From a virus: a stretch of DNA of 42,382 nucleotides. Shown here in pieces: positions 1 through 7,542 of the stretch. Position 1 is the stretch's first letter. Each line of letters begins with the position of its first letter. Below the pieces are notes generated by a model. The model made no database searches. It had not been told where the DNA came from and saw nothing but the letters and a program-made list of their open reading frames with translations. Location of the stretch: IMG/VR virus record IMGVR_UViG_3300037475_000061, positions 1-42,382 of that record. One strand, given 5' to 3'. A program made the position numbers and the translations under genes.

Positions 1-105
1 CCTACCTGAGCGGTGCCTACCTGAGCGGTGCCGACCTGCGCGGTGCCGACCTGAGCGGTGCCGACCTGAGCGGTGCCTACCTGAGCGGTGCCTACCTGAG
101 CGGTG
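1..105 (+). repeat. 15-bp pentapeptide-coding tandem repeat, 7 units
   Basis: Seven 15-bp units of the form CC(T/G)ACCTG(A/C)GCGGTG each encode one pentapeptide. The first six units are base-for-base identical to units 6-11 of the array at the other window end (42263-42352). This long identity is a likely reason why an assembler broke the circle here, and it leaves the true copy number uncertain. Confidence 0.95.
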
Positions 106-449
106 CGAAAACTGACGCGCCCGTTGCAACGCCCGAGCAAGCGATCGCCAATCTGGACAAGGTGCGAGAAATCATCTTGGACAATCAAGCCCTGTTGAAC
201 ATGGGTCATTGGCATCAAAACCAAACATGGGTTGACCACACATGCGCAGAAGAGGCTGTATGCGGCACAACTCATTGCCTAGCGGGCTGGCTGCAGGTGT
301 GCTCGACCGATCCGCTTATTCGAAAGCTGCCCGCCGAAGTAGCTGGCGTCCTGTGCGCGCCAGTCGCATCGAATATGTTTTATGCCGACAACGACGAAGC
401 ATTGCGCTGGCTGACTGATCGTGATTACGCGAAAGGCGGCACACAATGA
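1..449 (+). CDS. pentapeptide-repeat protein, C-terminal part (partial, continues from window end)
   Basis: This frame is open from base 3 and its stop is at 447-449. Seven A(Y/D)L(S/R)G pentapeptide units are followed by a non-repeat domain (from about base 105) with a His/Trp/Cys-rich patch (GHWH, THCLAGW) and a WLTDR-type end. The last bases of the window (ggt g) plus the first bases (cc tac) restore a GCC codon, so this is the C-terminal part of the gene that starts at 42088. Pentapeptide repeats fold into a right-handed beta-helix that can mimic DNA; phage homologs with this C-terminal domain are, as far as I recall, of unknown function. It heads the leftward-arm gene chain and overlaps the next start by ATGA at 446-449. 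The internal methionine at 162 is not the real start. Confidence 0.85.
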   Translation, partial: YLSGAYLSGADLRGADLSGADLSGAYLSGAYLSGAKTDAPVATPEQAIANLDKVREIILDNQALLNMGHWHQNQTWVDHTCAEEAVCGTTHCLAGWLQVCSTDPLIRKLPAEVAGVLCAPVASNMFYADNDEALRWLTDRDYAKGGTQ

Positions 450-637
450 CATTCGACATCGAAAAGGCGATTCAAAAAGCGAACGCGGATTATGTGAATC
501 CGCTGCTGCCCGAGTGCCAGATATGCGGCCACCGTCGCTGCATCTGCCATACCGACGTGATGCCAGAGGAACGCAGCCCGCTCACGAACCACGACCTGAC
601 CGAAGAACAGCGGCTCGATGATCCGAGGCGATCATGA
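446..637 (+). CDS. small Cys-rich (zinc-finger-like) protein, 63 aa
   Basis: A 63-residue protein whose ATG overlaps the stop of the pentapeptide gene (ATGA), indicating translational coupling. Residues about 24-34 carry a CxxCxxxxCxC pattern (CQICGHRRCIC) that could bind zinc. The rest is charged and polar with no signal or membrane segment. Small Cys-knuckle proteins of this sort are common in phage early regions and often bind nucleic acid or a host protein; no specific role can be assigned. It overlaps the next gene, again by ATGA. Confidence 0.7.
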   Translation: MTFDIEKAIQKANADYVNPLLPECQICGHRRCICHTDVMPEERSPLTNHDLTEEQRLDDPRRS

Positions 638-798
638 ATTGGCGAGACCCGAATTATCGCTACAACAACGCCGAGCAATCGCGCAAGCCGGGCTACCTTG
701 CCAAGCGATTTGCGGCGATCAGAAAAGCGCAAGCCGAAGCGAACAAGTTGCCCGCGAATGTCAATGTGTTGCCGAAGAAGAAAAAGGAGGCGAAATGA
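634..798 (+). CDS. small basic protein, 54 aa, unknown
   Basis: ATG at 634 overlaps the preceding stop (ATGA, 634-637). The 54-residue product begins MNWRDPNYRYNNAEQ and ends in a lysine-rich tail (PKKKKEAK). It is basic, with no membrane segment. Its stop (796-798) overlaps the start region of the next gene. The unbroken coupling on both sides is the main support for its being a gene; function is unknown. Confidence 0.6.
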   Translation: MNWRDPNYRYNNAEQSRKPGYLAKRFAAIRKAQAEANKLPANVNVLPKKKKEAK

Positions 799-983
799 TG
801 CTGCTGGGAAAATTGCGATGCTGGTGGTCTGGAGAGCATTTGCGCGGTCGCCTGATAGACGTAGTATCAGTCCTCAATGGGAAATATGAGCAGATTCCTA
901 CTCAGGAACGCACATACGAATGTCCGCGCTGCAAGGCTCGCTGGTCGCGTCGCGTTAAACGATTCCCGAAGGCGCAAGCATGA
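798..983 (+). CDS. small zinc-ribbon-like protein, 61 aa
   Basis: There are two adjacent ATG codons at 795 and 798. A near-perfect ribosome-binding site (AAGGAGG, 784-790) sits 7 bases before 798, so 798 is preferred; 795 would instead give an ATGA overlap with the previous stop. The product has an N-terminal CWWSGEHLRGR segment and a C-terminal CPRCKARWSRR half zinc knuckle. Function unknown; probably nucleic-acid binding by composition. It ends by ATGA overlap with the exonuclease gene. Confidence 0.65.
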   Translation: MLLGKLRCWWSGEHLRGRLIDVVSVLNGKYEQIPTQERTYECPRCKARWSRRVKRFPKAQA

Positions 984-1669
984 CCGTCACCTATCACAGC
1001 GAAATGGATCAAGGCAGCGAAGAATGGCACGCTGCACGCTGCGGATTGCTGACCGCCAGCGAAATGCACCTGATTGTCACGCCGACATTCAAGCCGGCGT
1101 CGAACGACAAAGAACGCTCGCATCTTTACGAACTGCTCGCGCAGCGCATTACGAAATACGTCGAGCCGCGCTATATCTCGGACGATATGCTGCGCGGAGT
1201 GTCAGACGAGATCGAAGCGGTCGAGATTTATGCCAAGACCTATGCGCCGGTCAAGCGCGTCGGATTCGTGACCAACGATAAATGGGGCTTTACGATTGGC
1301 TATTCACCGGATGCGCTGGTTGCCGGCGATGGCCTGCTCGAATGCAAGTCGAGAAATCAAAAATATCAGGTGCGAACGCTGATCGACTATGTGGCCGACG
1401 AAACGATTGATCCTGATTTCATGATTCAGGTGCAGACCGGGCTCATGGTCAGCGAGCGCAAATGGATCGACCTTATAAGCTACTGCGGCGGGTTGCCGAT
1501 GGCGACGGTGCGCGTATATCCGAACCAGGACATTCAGGATTGCATCGTCGAGGCGGCGACGGCATTCGAAAAACGCCTGAAGGAAAAGCACGAAAAATAC
1601 CTGTCCGTTCTTGCATCGAAAGCGCGTCTGATTCCGACCGAGCGCAAGATTGAACTGGAAATGATATGA
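980..1669 (+). CDS. YqaJ-type phage recombination exonuclease
   Basis: A 229-residue member of the YqaJ/lambda-exonuclease branch of the PD-(D/E)XK nucleases. Visible motifs are QGSEEWHAARCGLLTAS (residues 11-27), typical of the family's N-terminal helix, then D111 in GYSPDAL and E121-C-K123 in GLLECKSR, which supply the catalytic D-ExK. Such enzymes degrade one strand of double-stranded DNA 5' to 3', leaving 3' overhangs for a single-strand annealing protein. The next gene, overlapping by ATGA, is the natural candidate for that partner. Length is normal for the family. This points to phage-encoded homologous recombination during replication. Confidence 0.93.
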   Translation: MTVTYHSEMDQGSEEWHAARCGLLTASEMHLIVTPTFKPASNDKERSHLYELLAQRITKYVEPRYISDDMLRGVSDEIEAVEIYAKTYAPVKRVGFVTNDKWGFTIGYSPDALVAGDGLLECKSRNQKYQVRTLIDYVADETIDPDFMIQVQTGLMVSERKWIDLISYCGGLPMATVRVYPNQDIQDCIVEAATAFEKRLKEKHEKYLSVLASKARLIPTERKIELEMI

Positions 1670-2310
1670 ACGACATGGCTCAAACGATAGTCCCGAAGTC
1701 AGACCAGTTGAACGCCGACGACTTGATTGCCGGCCCACGCACGATCACTGTGACCGGCGTCAGCATCAAGGCGGGAGGCGAGCAGCCCATCTCGATTCAC
1801 TATGAGGGCGACGAGGGCAAGCCATACAAGGCATGCAAAAGCATGTGCCGCGTCATGGTCACGGCTTGGGGCGCGGACTCGAAAAAATACGTCGGCCGGT
1901 CGATGACGCTCTATCGAGATCCGACCGTAAAATGGGGCGGCATGGAGGTCGGCGGAATCCGCATATCGCATATGTCCGACATAGACAGCAAGATCACGAT
2001 GGCGCTGACGATGACTCGCGCCAGCAAGAAACCGTATACCGTCCGCCCATTGGAGGCGGGCGCATCGAAAACCGCAGCGCCGAAGGAGCCGGTGGATGAT
2101 TTGACCGCTAGCAAGGTTCCCAGTCCCGTGGAGACTTCTTCGGCCGCTGCGGCTATAGATCCTGATGAAGCCGAATTGCTCAAGGAAGTTGGGCGACGAT
2201 GCGATGAGGGTAAATTTGAACTCGCCTTTGATCTGGCGCGAGGCATTAAAAATGAAACCAAACTCGCAAAGGTGAACGCGCGCATCAAAGCATTGCAGGA
2301 GGCAGTATGA
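1666..2310 (+). CDS. putative recombination partner / ssDNA-associated protein
   Basis: A 214-residue protein coupled by ATGA to the YqaJ exonuclease. Residues about 18-127 form a compact conserved-looking domain (DLIAGPRTITVTGVSI, then KSMCRVMVTAWG, YVGRSMTLYRDP and MEVGGIRISHMS), alternating in a way that suggests a beta-rich OB-like fold. An Ala/Pro-rich linker follows, then a C-terminal helical segment (DEAELLKEVGRRCDEGKFELAFDL) resembling the C-terminal helices of some phage annealing proteins. I do not recognise it as RecT, Erf or Red-beta by motif. The role as annealing or ssDNA-binding partner is inferred from position only. Confidence 0.75.
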   Translation: MNDMAQTIVPKSDQLNADDLIAGPRTITVTGVSIKAGGEQPISIHYEGDEGKPYKACKSMCRVMVTAWGADSKKYVGRSMTLYRDPTVKWGGMEVGGIRISHMSDIDSKITMALTMTRASKKPYTVRPLEAGASKTAAPKEPVDDLTASKVPSPVETSSAAAAIDPDEAELLKEVGRRCDEGKFELAFDLARGIKNETKLAKVNARIKALQEAV

Positions 2311-2699
2311 TCTGCTCAAGGTGCGAGTCTGATCTTCCTGCAAAGGAATTTCATAAACGTAATGATGTCCCGTCTGGAAGGGCGTCGGCCTGCCGACTTT
2401 GTGTTAGAAAAAGCAGATTGGGCAAGCAAAAATATATTCGTCGCTCGCAACCTAGAATTAGGGATAAGCGAAAACATTATGCCCAACATCGCATAGAACA
2501 ACTTGTAGATACTGGAAAAATTAAGAAGCCTAAGGTGTGCGCTTATTGCAAAACAAAAACTCCGAAGCATCTTTTGCATGGACATCATTATCGCGGGTAT
2601 GGTTTCCCGCTGGATGTTATTTGGATATGCCATTCATGCCATGCGGCAGAACACGCAGGATATTTGAACGCTGTGCTTGCTCAAAGGGCGGCGTCATGA
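2307..2699 (+). CDS. HNH-like zinc-binding protein
   Basis: 130 residues with two zinc-binding halves. The N-terminal half has CSRCESDL with a second CRLC pair; the C-terminal half is CAYCKTK followed by LHGHHY and CHSCHAAEH, the Cys-His-His-Cys arrangement of small HNH endonucleases. The stretch between the two (KQKYIRRSQPRIRDKRKHYAQ) is strongly basic and suits DNA binding. It overlaps both neighbours by ATGA, unlike a recently inserted mobile gene, yet its codon use is more AT-rich than the surrounding genes, which hints at acquisition. Either a nicking or homing nuclease or a zinc-finger regulator is possible. Confidence 0.75.
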   Translation: MICSRCESDLPAKEFHKRNDVPSGRASACRLCVRKSRLGKQKYIRRSQPRIRDKRKHYAQHRIEQLVDTGKIKKPKVCAYCKTKTPKHLLHGHHYRGYGFPLDVIWICHSCHAAEHAGYLNAVLAQRAAS

Positions 2700-3124
2700 C
2701 CGACAATGTGAGCGGGTGTATGCAAACGAGAGAATTACTGCCGTGCCCGTTTTGCGGGGGCGAAGCTAAGCGTGAGCCGGGATCTCTGGGCGTGTTTACA
2801 ATTGCCTGCGAGGATGACAAATGCCCCGCTAATCCCGTTGTGTCTGGCGTTGGCGATAAGGCGACTGCTAGATGGAACCGTCGCGCCTCTTCGCCCGCGA
2901 ATGATGGTTGGATAGCGGTGACGGAGAGACTGCCGGACGACCATGAAATGTATTTGGTGTGGAAGGTCGATAAGCATGGGGTTTCATATTGCGACACTTC
3001 CAATCTTTGCGGAGACAAGTCTGGATTTTACGTTCTCTATGACGATGAGGGCGCAAACGCTTTGGAGTCTGTCACCCACTGGCGCGAACTCCCCGCCCCA
3101 CCAACCGCACAGGTGCAGCCATGA
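2696..3124 (+). CDS. Lar-like / DUF551 fusion protein
   Basis: 142 residues, starting at the ATG that overlaps the previous stop. Residues about 17-66 have the Lar-type zinc knuckle (LPCPFCGGEA, then CEDDKCPANPVV and ATARWNRR); Lar of the Rac prophage relieves host type I restriction by favouring modification. Residues about 71-138 match DUF551 (WIAVTERLPDD at one end, THWRELPAPP at the other), a small domain common in phage early regions and of unknown role. Both domains often occur alone or together in phages. An anti-restriction role is plausible for the N-terminal half only. Confidence 0.8.
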   Translation: MTDNVSGCMQTRELLPCPFCGGEAKREPGSLGVFTIACEDDKCPANPVVSGVGDKATARWNRRASSPANDGWIAVTERLPDDHEMYLVWKVDKHGVSYCDTSNLCGDKSGFYVLYDDEGANALESVTHWRELPAPPTAQVQP

Positions 3125-3588
3125 GCCTTAGCGACGAGAAGATTGTGCCGGTTGAGCCGACCAAGGAGTGGCTGAAGCGCGTAGCTGTTTTGGCAGGAGT
3201 ATGGCCAGAGAGTGACGAGGACAACGTGCCGAGCGGCATCTTAGACGCAATAGCTGACTATCACGGAGCCATGCTCGCCGCCGCTCCCGCGTCCAAGGCC
3301 AACGCGGGCGGCGTGGCGGTGGCGTGGATGATCGAATGGCAATCTCGTTCGTCTGTAACGCTGCCGTTGATCGAGTTTACTGGACATGCGCCAGCCAATT
3401 CGGTCGTGCGCGATGCCAAGAAGGTCACGCCCCTCTACGCCCATCCTCCTGCGCTTGGCGAGGAGGAGATACGGGAGATTGTAGACGCGCACACGCCGAT
3501 TGTTGACACACGCTACAAATGCCGCCTCGCCACGCCAACGGATGTTATCGCCGCCCTCCTCGAAGCACTGAACAGGGGGAAGCCGTGA
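3121..3588 (+). CDS. phage early hypothetical protein, 155 aa
   Basis: A soluble 155-residue protein overlapping its neighbours by ATGA and GTGA. The N-terminal third (EKIVPVEPTKEWLKRVA, then IADYHGAMLAAAP) is of a type I associate with phage hypothetical proteins whose conserved end reads YHxAMLAAAP. The middle (VAVAWMIEWQS to VTPLYAHPP) matches another short block widespread in phage early genes, ending in PLYAHPP. It appears to be a patchwork of small phage modules. No catalytic motif is visible. Confidence 0.75.
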   Translation: MSLSDEKIVPVEPTKEWLKRVAVLAGVWPESDEDNVPSGILDAIADYHGAMLAAAPASKANAGGVAVAWMIEWQSRSSVTLPLIEFTGHAPANSVVRDAKKVTPLYAHPPALGEEEIREIVDAHTPIVDTRYKCRLATPTDVIAALLEALNRGKP

Positions 3589-4124
3589 GCCAACCTTGGG
3601 ACGAACACGCACATGATTGCGCTGTCTTTGATGGGCAGGAATGCACCTGCGGAACTAACGAATCGACTATTCCACAATGTGAGCGCGTCATGACCACCGC
3701 GCAAGACATGGGGGTGCAGGAGCCGAAGTTTTACTCTCCGCATATTGTAGACAATGGCAGCGTAAATGCTTACGCAATGATGTGGACAAACAAATTTGGC
3801 CAGTGGGTATCTAAGGACGACTACGACTCCCTGCGCGCCGCGTTCGAGGCGGTGAAGGGGGAGAAGGATTATTTAGTTCGTCGGCTGAGCGAGGAGCATG
3901 ACCGAATCAATGAAGTGTTGCGCATGAATACGAGGAACGCCGTAGCGGCCAATCAAGCCGAGGCGCGGGTGAAGGTGCTGGAGAAGTTGCTACGTGAATT
4001 CATAACGACTTGCGAAATTCACAAGATCAACTCCGACTTTTTCGACATGTGGGCAGGCATGGAAGCGGCCAAAGCGTATTTCACTGACCGTGACGCCGCC
4101 CTATCCCACCCGCAGGTCAAATAA
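3585..4124 (+). CDS. coiled-coil phage hypothetical protein, GTG start
   Basis: The GTG at 3585 overlaps the previous stop and follows an AGGGGGA ribosome-binding site; this gives 179 residues. It has an N-terminal Cys/His cluster (DEHAHDCAVFDGQECTC), a central FYSPHIVDNGSVNAYAMMW segment, and a long predicted coiled coil (about residues 80-135: RAAFEAVKGEKDYLVRRLSE onward) ending in a helical tail. The EAVKGEKDxLxRRLxE style is common in phage early proteins of unknown role. A 12-base gap follows before the next gene. Confidence 0.72.
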   Translation: MSQPWDEHAHDCAVFDGQECTCGTNESTIPQCERVMTTAQDMGVQEPKFYSPHIVDNGSVNAYAMMWTNKFGQWVSKDDYDSLRAAFEAVKGEKDYLVRRLSEEHDRINEVLRMNTRNAVAANQAEARVKVLEKLLREFITTCEIHKINSDFFDMWAGMEAAKAYFTDRDAALSHPQVK

Positions 4125-4136
4125 ACAGGATGACAG

Positions 4137-4637
4137 ATGAGCGAGAATAGTGAGACGCCGAAGTGCAATGAAGTAGATGCTGGGATCGACAGTAACGATT
4201 ACCGAGCATGGCGAACCTTCGCCCGCGACCTCGAACGCCAGAATAACGCGCTTCGGGCTGATGCGGAACGGTTAAAAGCCGGGCCGGTGGCAACGAGGGT
4301 ATCAATTCATGGAATGTATGACATGCACCTTTTTCACCAAGTAACTGGCAGAACGGTGGACGAAGTTATCAATAACTGGCTTACGCATATTTCCGAATTG
4401 CAACCGGCGATTGTCGGTGGGGCGAAAATTGATGACATGGGTCCATCGAACCTTTGTCCGGCCATCGTTCTAAGCGGAGAAAAGGAACTTCGCCGCGTGG
4501 GAAAAATGGTGTTTCCAGACGACCATACGCGGAAACCAAGAAATCCCGCTGACTTGAAAGAGTATCGAGATGCGCTGCTTGCTGATCCCGACATTCCGAG
4601 ATTGTTAGCTGCCGCCATCGACAAAGAGCGGGGATGA
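4137..4637 (+). CDS. phage hypothetical protein, 166 aa
   Basis: A soluble 166-residue protein. Its first 50 residues include a short helical block (AWRTFARDLERQNNALRADAERLK) of the kind found at the start of many phage early proteins. The remainder is mixed alpha/beta with no recognisable motif (GRTVDEVINNWLTHISELQ and similar). It follows the 3585 gene after 12 bases on the same strand. Function unknown. Confidence 0.7.
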   Translation: MSENSETPKCNEVDAGIDSNDYRAWRTFARDLERQNNALRADAERLKAGPVATRVSIHGMYDMHLFHQVTGRTVDEVINNWLTHISELQPAIVGGAKIDDMGPSNLCPAIVLSGEKELRRVGKMVFPDDHTRKPRNPADLKEYRDALLADPDIPRLLAAAIDKERG

Positions 4638-4638
4638 T

Positions 4639-4725
4639 GTGAAAACTATTTCGCCGCAGGATGATTGGCTGTTAAATTACTGGCGTCTCGTCGTCGAGGA
4701 ATGGCTGAAATATGAGTTACGTTGA
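4639..4725 (+). CDS. possible 28-aa peptide, GTG start
   Basis: GTG at 4639, two bases after the previous stop, opens a 28-codon frame with three tryptophans (QDDWLLNYWRLVVEEWLKYE) ending inside the start of the radical SAM gene. The amphipathic, protein-like composition and the position filling the only gap in this coupled chain are the support. It may be just a leader that couples translation into the radical SAM gene, or chance. Confidence 0.3.
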   Translation: MKTISPQDDWLLNYWRLVVEEWLKYELR

Positions 4726-6232
4726 CCTTGTTCTGATTCACCCAGGCGCTGCGTCCCAAATTTATCAGGGGCTCGCGTCGGACTTTTCCGCGATCGAGCC
4801 GCCGCTGTGGTGCCGGTTATTAGCCGGCGCCGTGCGTGACAAGCAGTATTCGGTCGCTATCATCGACGCCGAGGCGCTATCCCTTACGCCATCAAGAGTC
4901 GCGATTCAGGTCAGGGAATACCGTCCGCAACTGGTCGGCATCGTGTGCTTTGGTCATCAGCCCAGCGCATCGACGCAGCAAATGGTAGGCGCATCGGCTA
5001 CCCGCAAGGCACTCGCCGACATCTGCCCGGATATTCCCGTCGTCATGCTGGGCGGACACGTCTCGGCGCTGCCTGAACTCACGGTGATCGAGGAGGCATG
5101 CTACGCGGCCAAGGGCGAGGGCGTAGCTACGTTGCTCGGACTGCTCGACGGGTTGCCCAACAAGGACGTTCCGGGGTTGGTATGGACTTCTCCTGCCGGC
5201 ATTGTCATCAATCCAGGCGCCCCACTCGCCGACATTCCCCGCGGCGATCTGCATGGCAATGCGTGGGACTTGCTGCCGATGGACAAGTATCGCGCTCACA
5301 ACTGGCAATGCTTCGGCGACCTGTCCAAGCGCCGGCCGTATGCGTCGATCTACACGTCGCTGGGCTGCCCCTACAAGTGCTCGTTCTGCTGCATCAACGC
5401 GCCGTTCGACAGCAACAAATACCGGATGCGAGATCCTGCTGCGGTCGTGCGCGAGATCAATAACCTGATGTTCTACCACGGCGTTCACACGTTCAAGATC
5501 GTGGACGAAATGTTCGTGCTGAACGATCGGCATGTCAACGCGATCTGCGACTGGCTCATAGACTGCAAGCTCGGCGACTACCTTAACATTTGGGCATACG
5601 CCCGCGTCGATACGGTGAAGTCACCCGAGCAACTGGACAAGCTGCGTGCGGCCGGCGTGCGCTGGCTGGCGCTCGGCATCGAATCTGGCAGCAAGCACGT
5701 CCGGGATGGCTCTCAGAAGGCGCTCAAGAACGACGACATTCTAAAGACCGTAAAACTGATCCAACAGGCGGGAATAAATGTCATCGGGAATTACATATTC
5801 GGGCTGCCCGATGATACCGATGAGACGATGAAGGATACGCTTGCGCTCGCGCTCGAAGCGAACTGCGAATTCGCTAATTTCTACTCGGCGATGGCTTATC
5901 CTGGTTCCGCCCTCTACGGCATGGCTATCAAAGATGGATTGAAACTTCCTGCGGAATGGAGCGGCTACAGCCAGCACTCGTTCGATTGCACGCCACTTCC
6001 GACCGCGACGCTGACGGCTGCGGAAGTCCTGCGGTTTCGGGACTCGGCGTTTCACAAATACTTTACCGACCCGTCGTATCTCGGGATGGTGAAGCGCAAG
6101 TTTGGCGTGGAAACTGTGGAACATATCAACCGGATGGTCGCTCAACCGTTGCCGCGCAAGCTACTCGGAGGCGTGGATAACATGCGTGCCCATGACCTCG
6201 AACCGGAACGGAATCTCGACCAGCTTGCATAA
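4712..6232 (+). CDS. radical SAM enzyme with N-terminal B12-binding-like domain
   Basis: 506 residues. Residues 1-160 have the Rossmann-like pattern of cobalamin-binding radical SAM proteins (LVLIHPG, VAIIDAEAL, LVGIVCFG, VVMLGGHVSALPE) without the DxHxxG base-on histidine. Residues 215-430 are the radical SAM barrel: C219, C223 and C226 form the [4Fe-4S] motif CxxxCxxC (LGCPYKCSFC), followed by KIVDEMFVL, LALGIESGS and NYIFGLPDDT blocks. This class B architecture performs methylations, rearrangements or C-S/C-P bond chemistry. It is convergent with, and overlaps by 72 bases, the sugar operon, suggesting that its substrate may be the same sugar or a lipid; this is inference. Chlorin-ring and P-methylase relatives share the fold, so the reaction is not predictable here. 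Confidence 0.88.
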   Translation: MSYVDLVLIHPGAASQIYQGLASDFSAIEPPLWCRLLAGAVRDKQYSVAIIDAEALSLTPSRVAIQVREYRPQLVGIVCFGHQPSASTQQMVGASATRKALADICPDIPVVMLGGHVSALPELTVIEEACYAAKGEGVATLLGLLDGLPNKDVPGLVWTSPAGIVINPGAPLADIPRGDLHGNAWDLLPMDKYRAHNWQCFGDLSKRRPYASIYTSLGCPYKCSFCCINAPFDSNKYRMRDPAAVVREINNLMFYHGVHTFKIVDEMFVLNDRHVNAICDWLIDCKLGDYLNIWAYARVDTVKSPEQLDKLRAAGVRWLALGIESGSKHVRDGSQKALKNDDILKTVKLIQQAGINVIGNYIFGLPDDTDETMKDTLALALEANCEFANFYSAMAYPGSALYGMAIKDGLKLPAEWSGYSQHSFDCTPLPTATLTAAEVLRFRDSAFHKYFTDPSYLGMVKRKFGVETVEHINRMVAQPLPRKLLGGVDNMRAHDLEPERNLDQLA

Positions 6233-7144
6233 GGCGCTGCGCACGTAGCCCTGATGCTCGGGCTTGGCGAATAGCAGCATGAAGCCGCCACCGCCGGCAC
6301 CCAGCAGTTTCCCGCCCAGCGCACCGGCTTCGACCGCAGCCTGATAAATCTGGTCAATTGCATGGGTGGACACGCCCGGCGACAGCCCCCGCTTTAGCAG
6401 CCATGAGTCGTGCAGCAGTTCGCCGAATGGCTCAAGGCGTCCGGTGCCTTTTAGGATTCCGACCGCGTGCGGCACCATCGAGGCAATGGCGCGCAGTTGC
6501 GCGTCGTTGTCGTCCATGCGCGCAATCTGATCCTTGGCGACTTCAGGCGCGAACCGCTGGAACCCCGTAAAGAACAGCATCAGGTGAGACTGCAGTTCCA
6601 GCATCCGGTCGCCCTGGATGTTGACCGGAACCACCTCGAACGTGTCGTCCTGGCGCAGGATGATCTCGTTGAGTCCCCCGTGCGCGCACTCGATCTGATC
6701 CTGAACTCCGACGACCTCTCTCAGAATTCCCTGCTCGACGTTGATGGCGGCGCAGGCGAGCGCGTCTTTGTTCAGTGGCGACCGGATAAGCCCCGTCAGC
6801 GCGTTCAGCAGTCCCACCGTGAACGCTGACGACGATCCGAGACCCGACTTGGCAGGAAGGTCGCCCCAATGGTGGATCTCCACACCCTGCTCGATCCTGA
6901 GCCGCTGCAGGCACGCCCTGACCGACGGATGCTCGATGTCCCCTACAGCGCTCGGCGTCTCGATTTTCGACCATACGATGCGGTGCCGGTGCTCAAAAAA
7001 CGGCGGCAGCCAGCGGGCGCTCAGGTGGCAGTATTTGTCGATGGTGGAGGTCAGCACGCGCCCGCCGTGCTTGAGATACCACTGGTTATAGTCCGTGCCG
7101 CCGCCGAAGAAGCTGACGCGGTAGGGGGTTCGGGTGACGATCAT
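6161..7144 (-). CDS. GHMP sugar kinase, heptose-7-phosphate kinase (HddA)-like
   Basis: 327 residues, minus strand. The N-terminal RTPYRVSFFGGGTDYNQWY (5-23) is the substrate loop typical of D-glycero-D-manno-heptose-7-phosphate kinase and its close relatives. Residues 96-107 (LPAKSGLGSSSA) are the GHMP ATP-binding motif 2, and the GGKLLGAGGGGFMLLF segment is motif 3. Family members phosphorylate C1 of heptose-7-phosphate on the way to GDP-heptose. It overlaps the nucleotidyltransferase gene by ATGA, the expected next step. Fucokinase-like or galactokinase-like specificity cannot be excluded from sequence. Confidence 0.88.
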   Translation of the reverse strand: MIVTRTPYRVSFFGGGTDYNQWYLKHGGRVLTSTIDKYCHLSARWLPPFFEHRHRIVWSKIETPSAVGDIEHPSVRACLQRLRIEQGVEIHHWGDLPAKSGLGSSSAFTVGLLNALTGLIRSPLNKDALACAAINVEQGILREVVGVQDQIECAHGGLNEIILRQDDTFEVVPVNIQGDRMLELQSHLMLFFTGFQRFAPEVAKDQIARMDDNDAQLRAIASMVPHAVGILKGTGRLEPFGELLHDSWLLKRGLSPGVSTHAIDQIYQAAVEAGALGGKLLGAGGGGFMLLFAKPEHQGYVRSALCKLVEIPFRFEVMGTHVIHASE

Positions 7145-7542
7145 ATGGCAGCCTTAACCAGAGCGGACGACGACTGAATTTTCCCCCCGCCGACACCGAA
7201 CACTTCCTTGATGCCGTATTTTTCGCAGACCTCGTGCTCGGCCGGATTCGCGGTCGTGCGGTCGCCACCGTTGCAAAAGAAGTTCGGACGGAAGCGGTCG
7301 AGCAGGTCGCAGATCGTGCCGTCGTCGTCCTTGACCGCCAGCACCATGTTGACCCACGTGATCGCGCCCAAGATTTCTTTTCTCTCGTCGAACGGCATGA
7401 ACACGTAGCCCTTCTTTCGCATGAGCCATGCGTCCGAGTTGAGCGCGACCACGAGCCGCCCGTATTTGCTTGCCGCCTCCCGCATCATGCGAAGGTGGCC
7501 GATGTGCAGCGGATCGAAACCGCCGGAGACGAGGCAGATCAT
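7141..7542 (-). CDS. cytidylyltransferase-fold nucleotidyltransferase (RfaE2/TagD-like)
   Basis: 133 residues from the ATG at 7542, which overlaps the preceding stop (ATGA). GGFDPLHIGHLRMM (residues 7-20) carries the HxGH-type nucleotide-binding motif, and a later NGGDR block corresponds to the RfaE-domain KGGDY region; the end IQSSSALVKAA matches the SST-like motif of the family. Such small enzymes join a sugar or polyol phosphate to CTP or ATP. Coupled to a heptose-type kinase, it probably activates the sugar-1-phosphate. The usual partner HddC is a larger GDP-specific enzyme of another fold, so the nucleotide used here is uncertain. Confidence 0.88.
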   Translation of the reverse strand: MICLVSGGFDPLHIGHLRMMREAASKYGRLVVALNSDAWLMRKKGYVFMPFDERKEILGAITWVNMVLAVKDDDGTICDLLDRFRPNFFCNGGDRTTANPAEHEVCEKYGIKEVFGVGGGKIQSSSALVKAAI

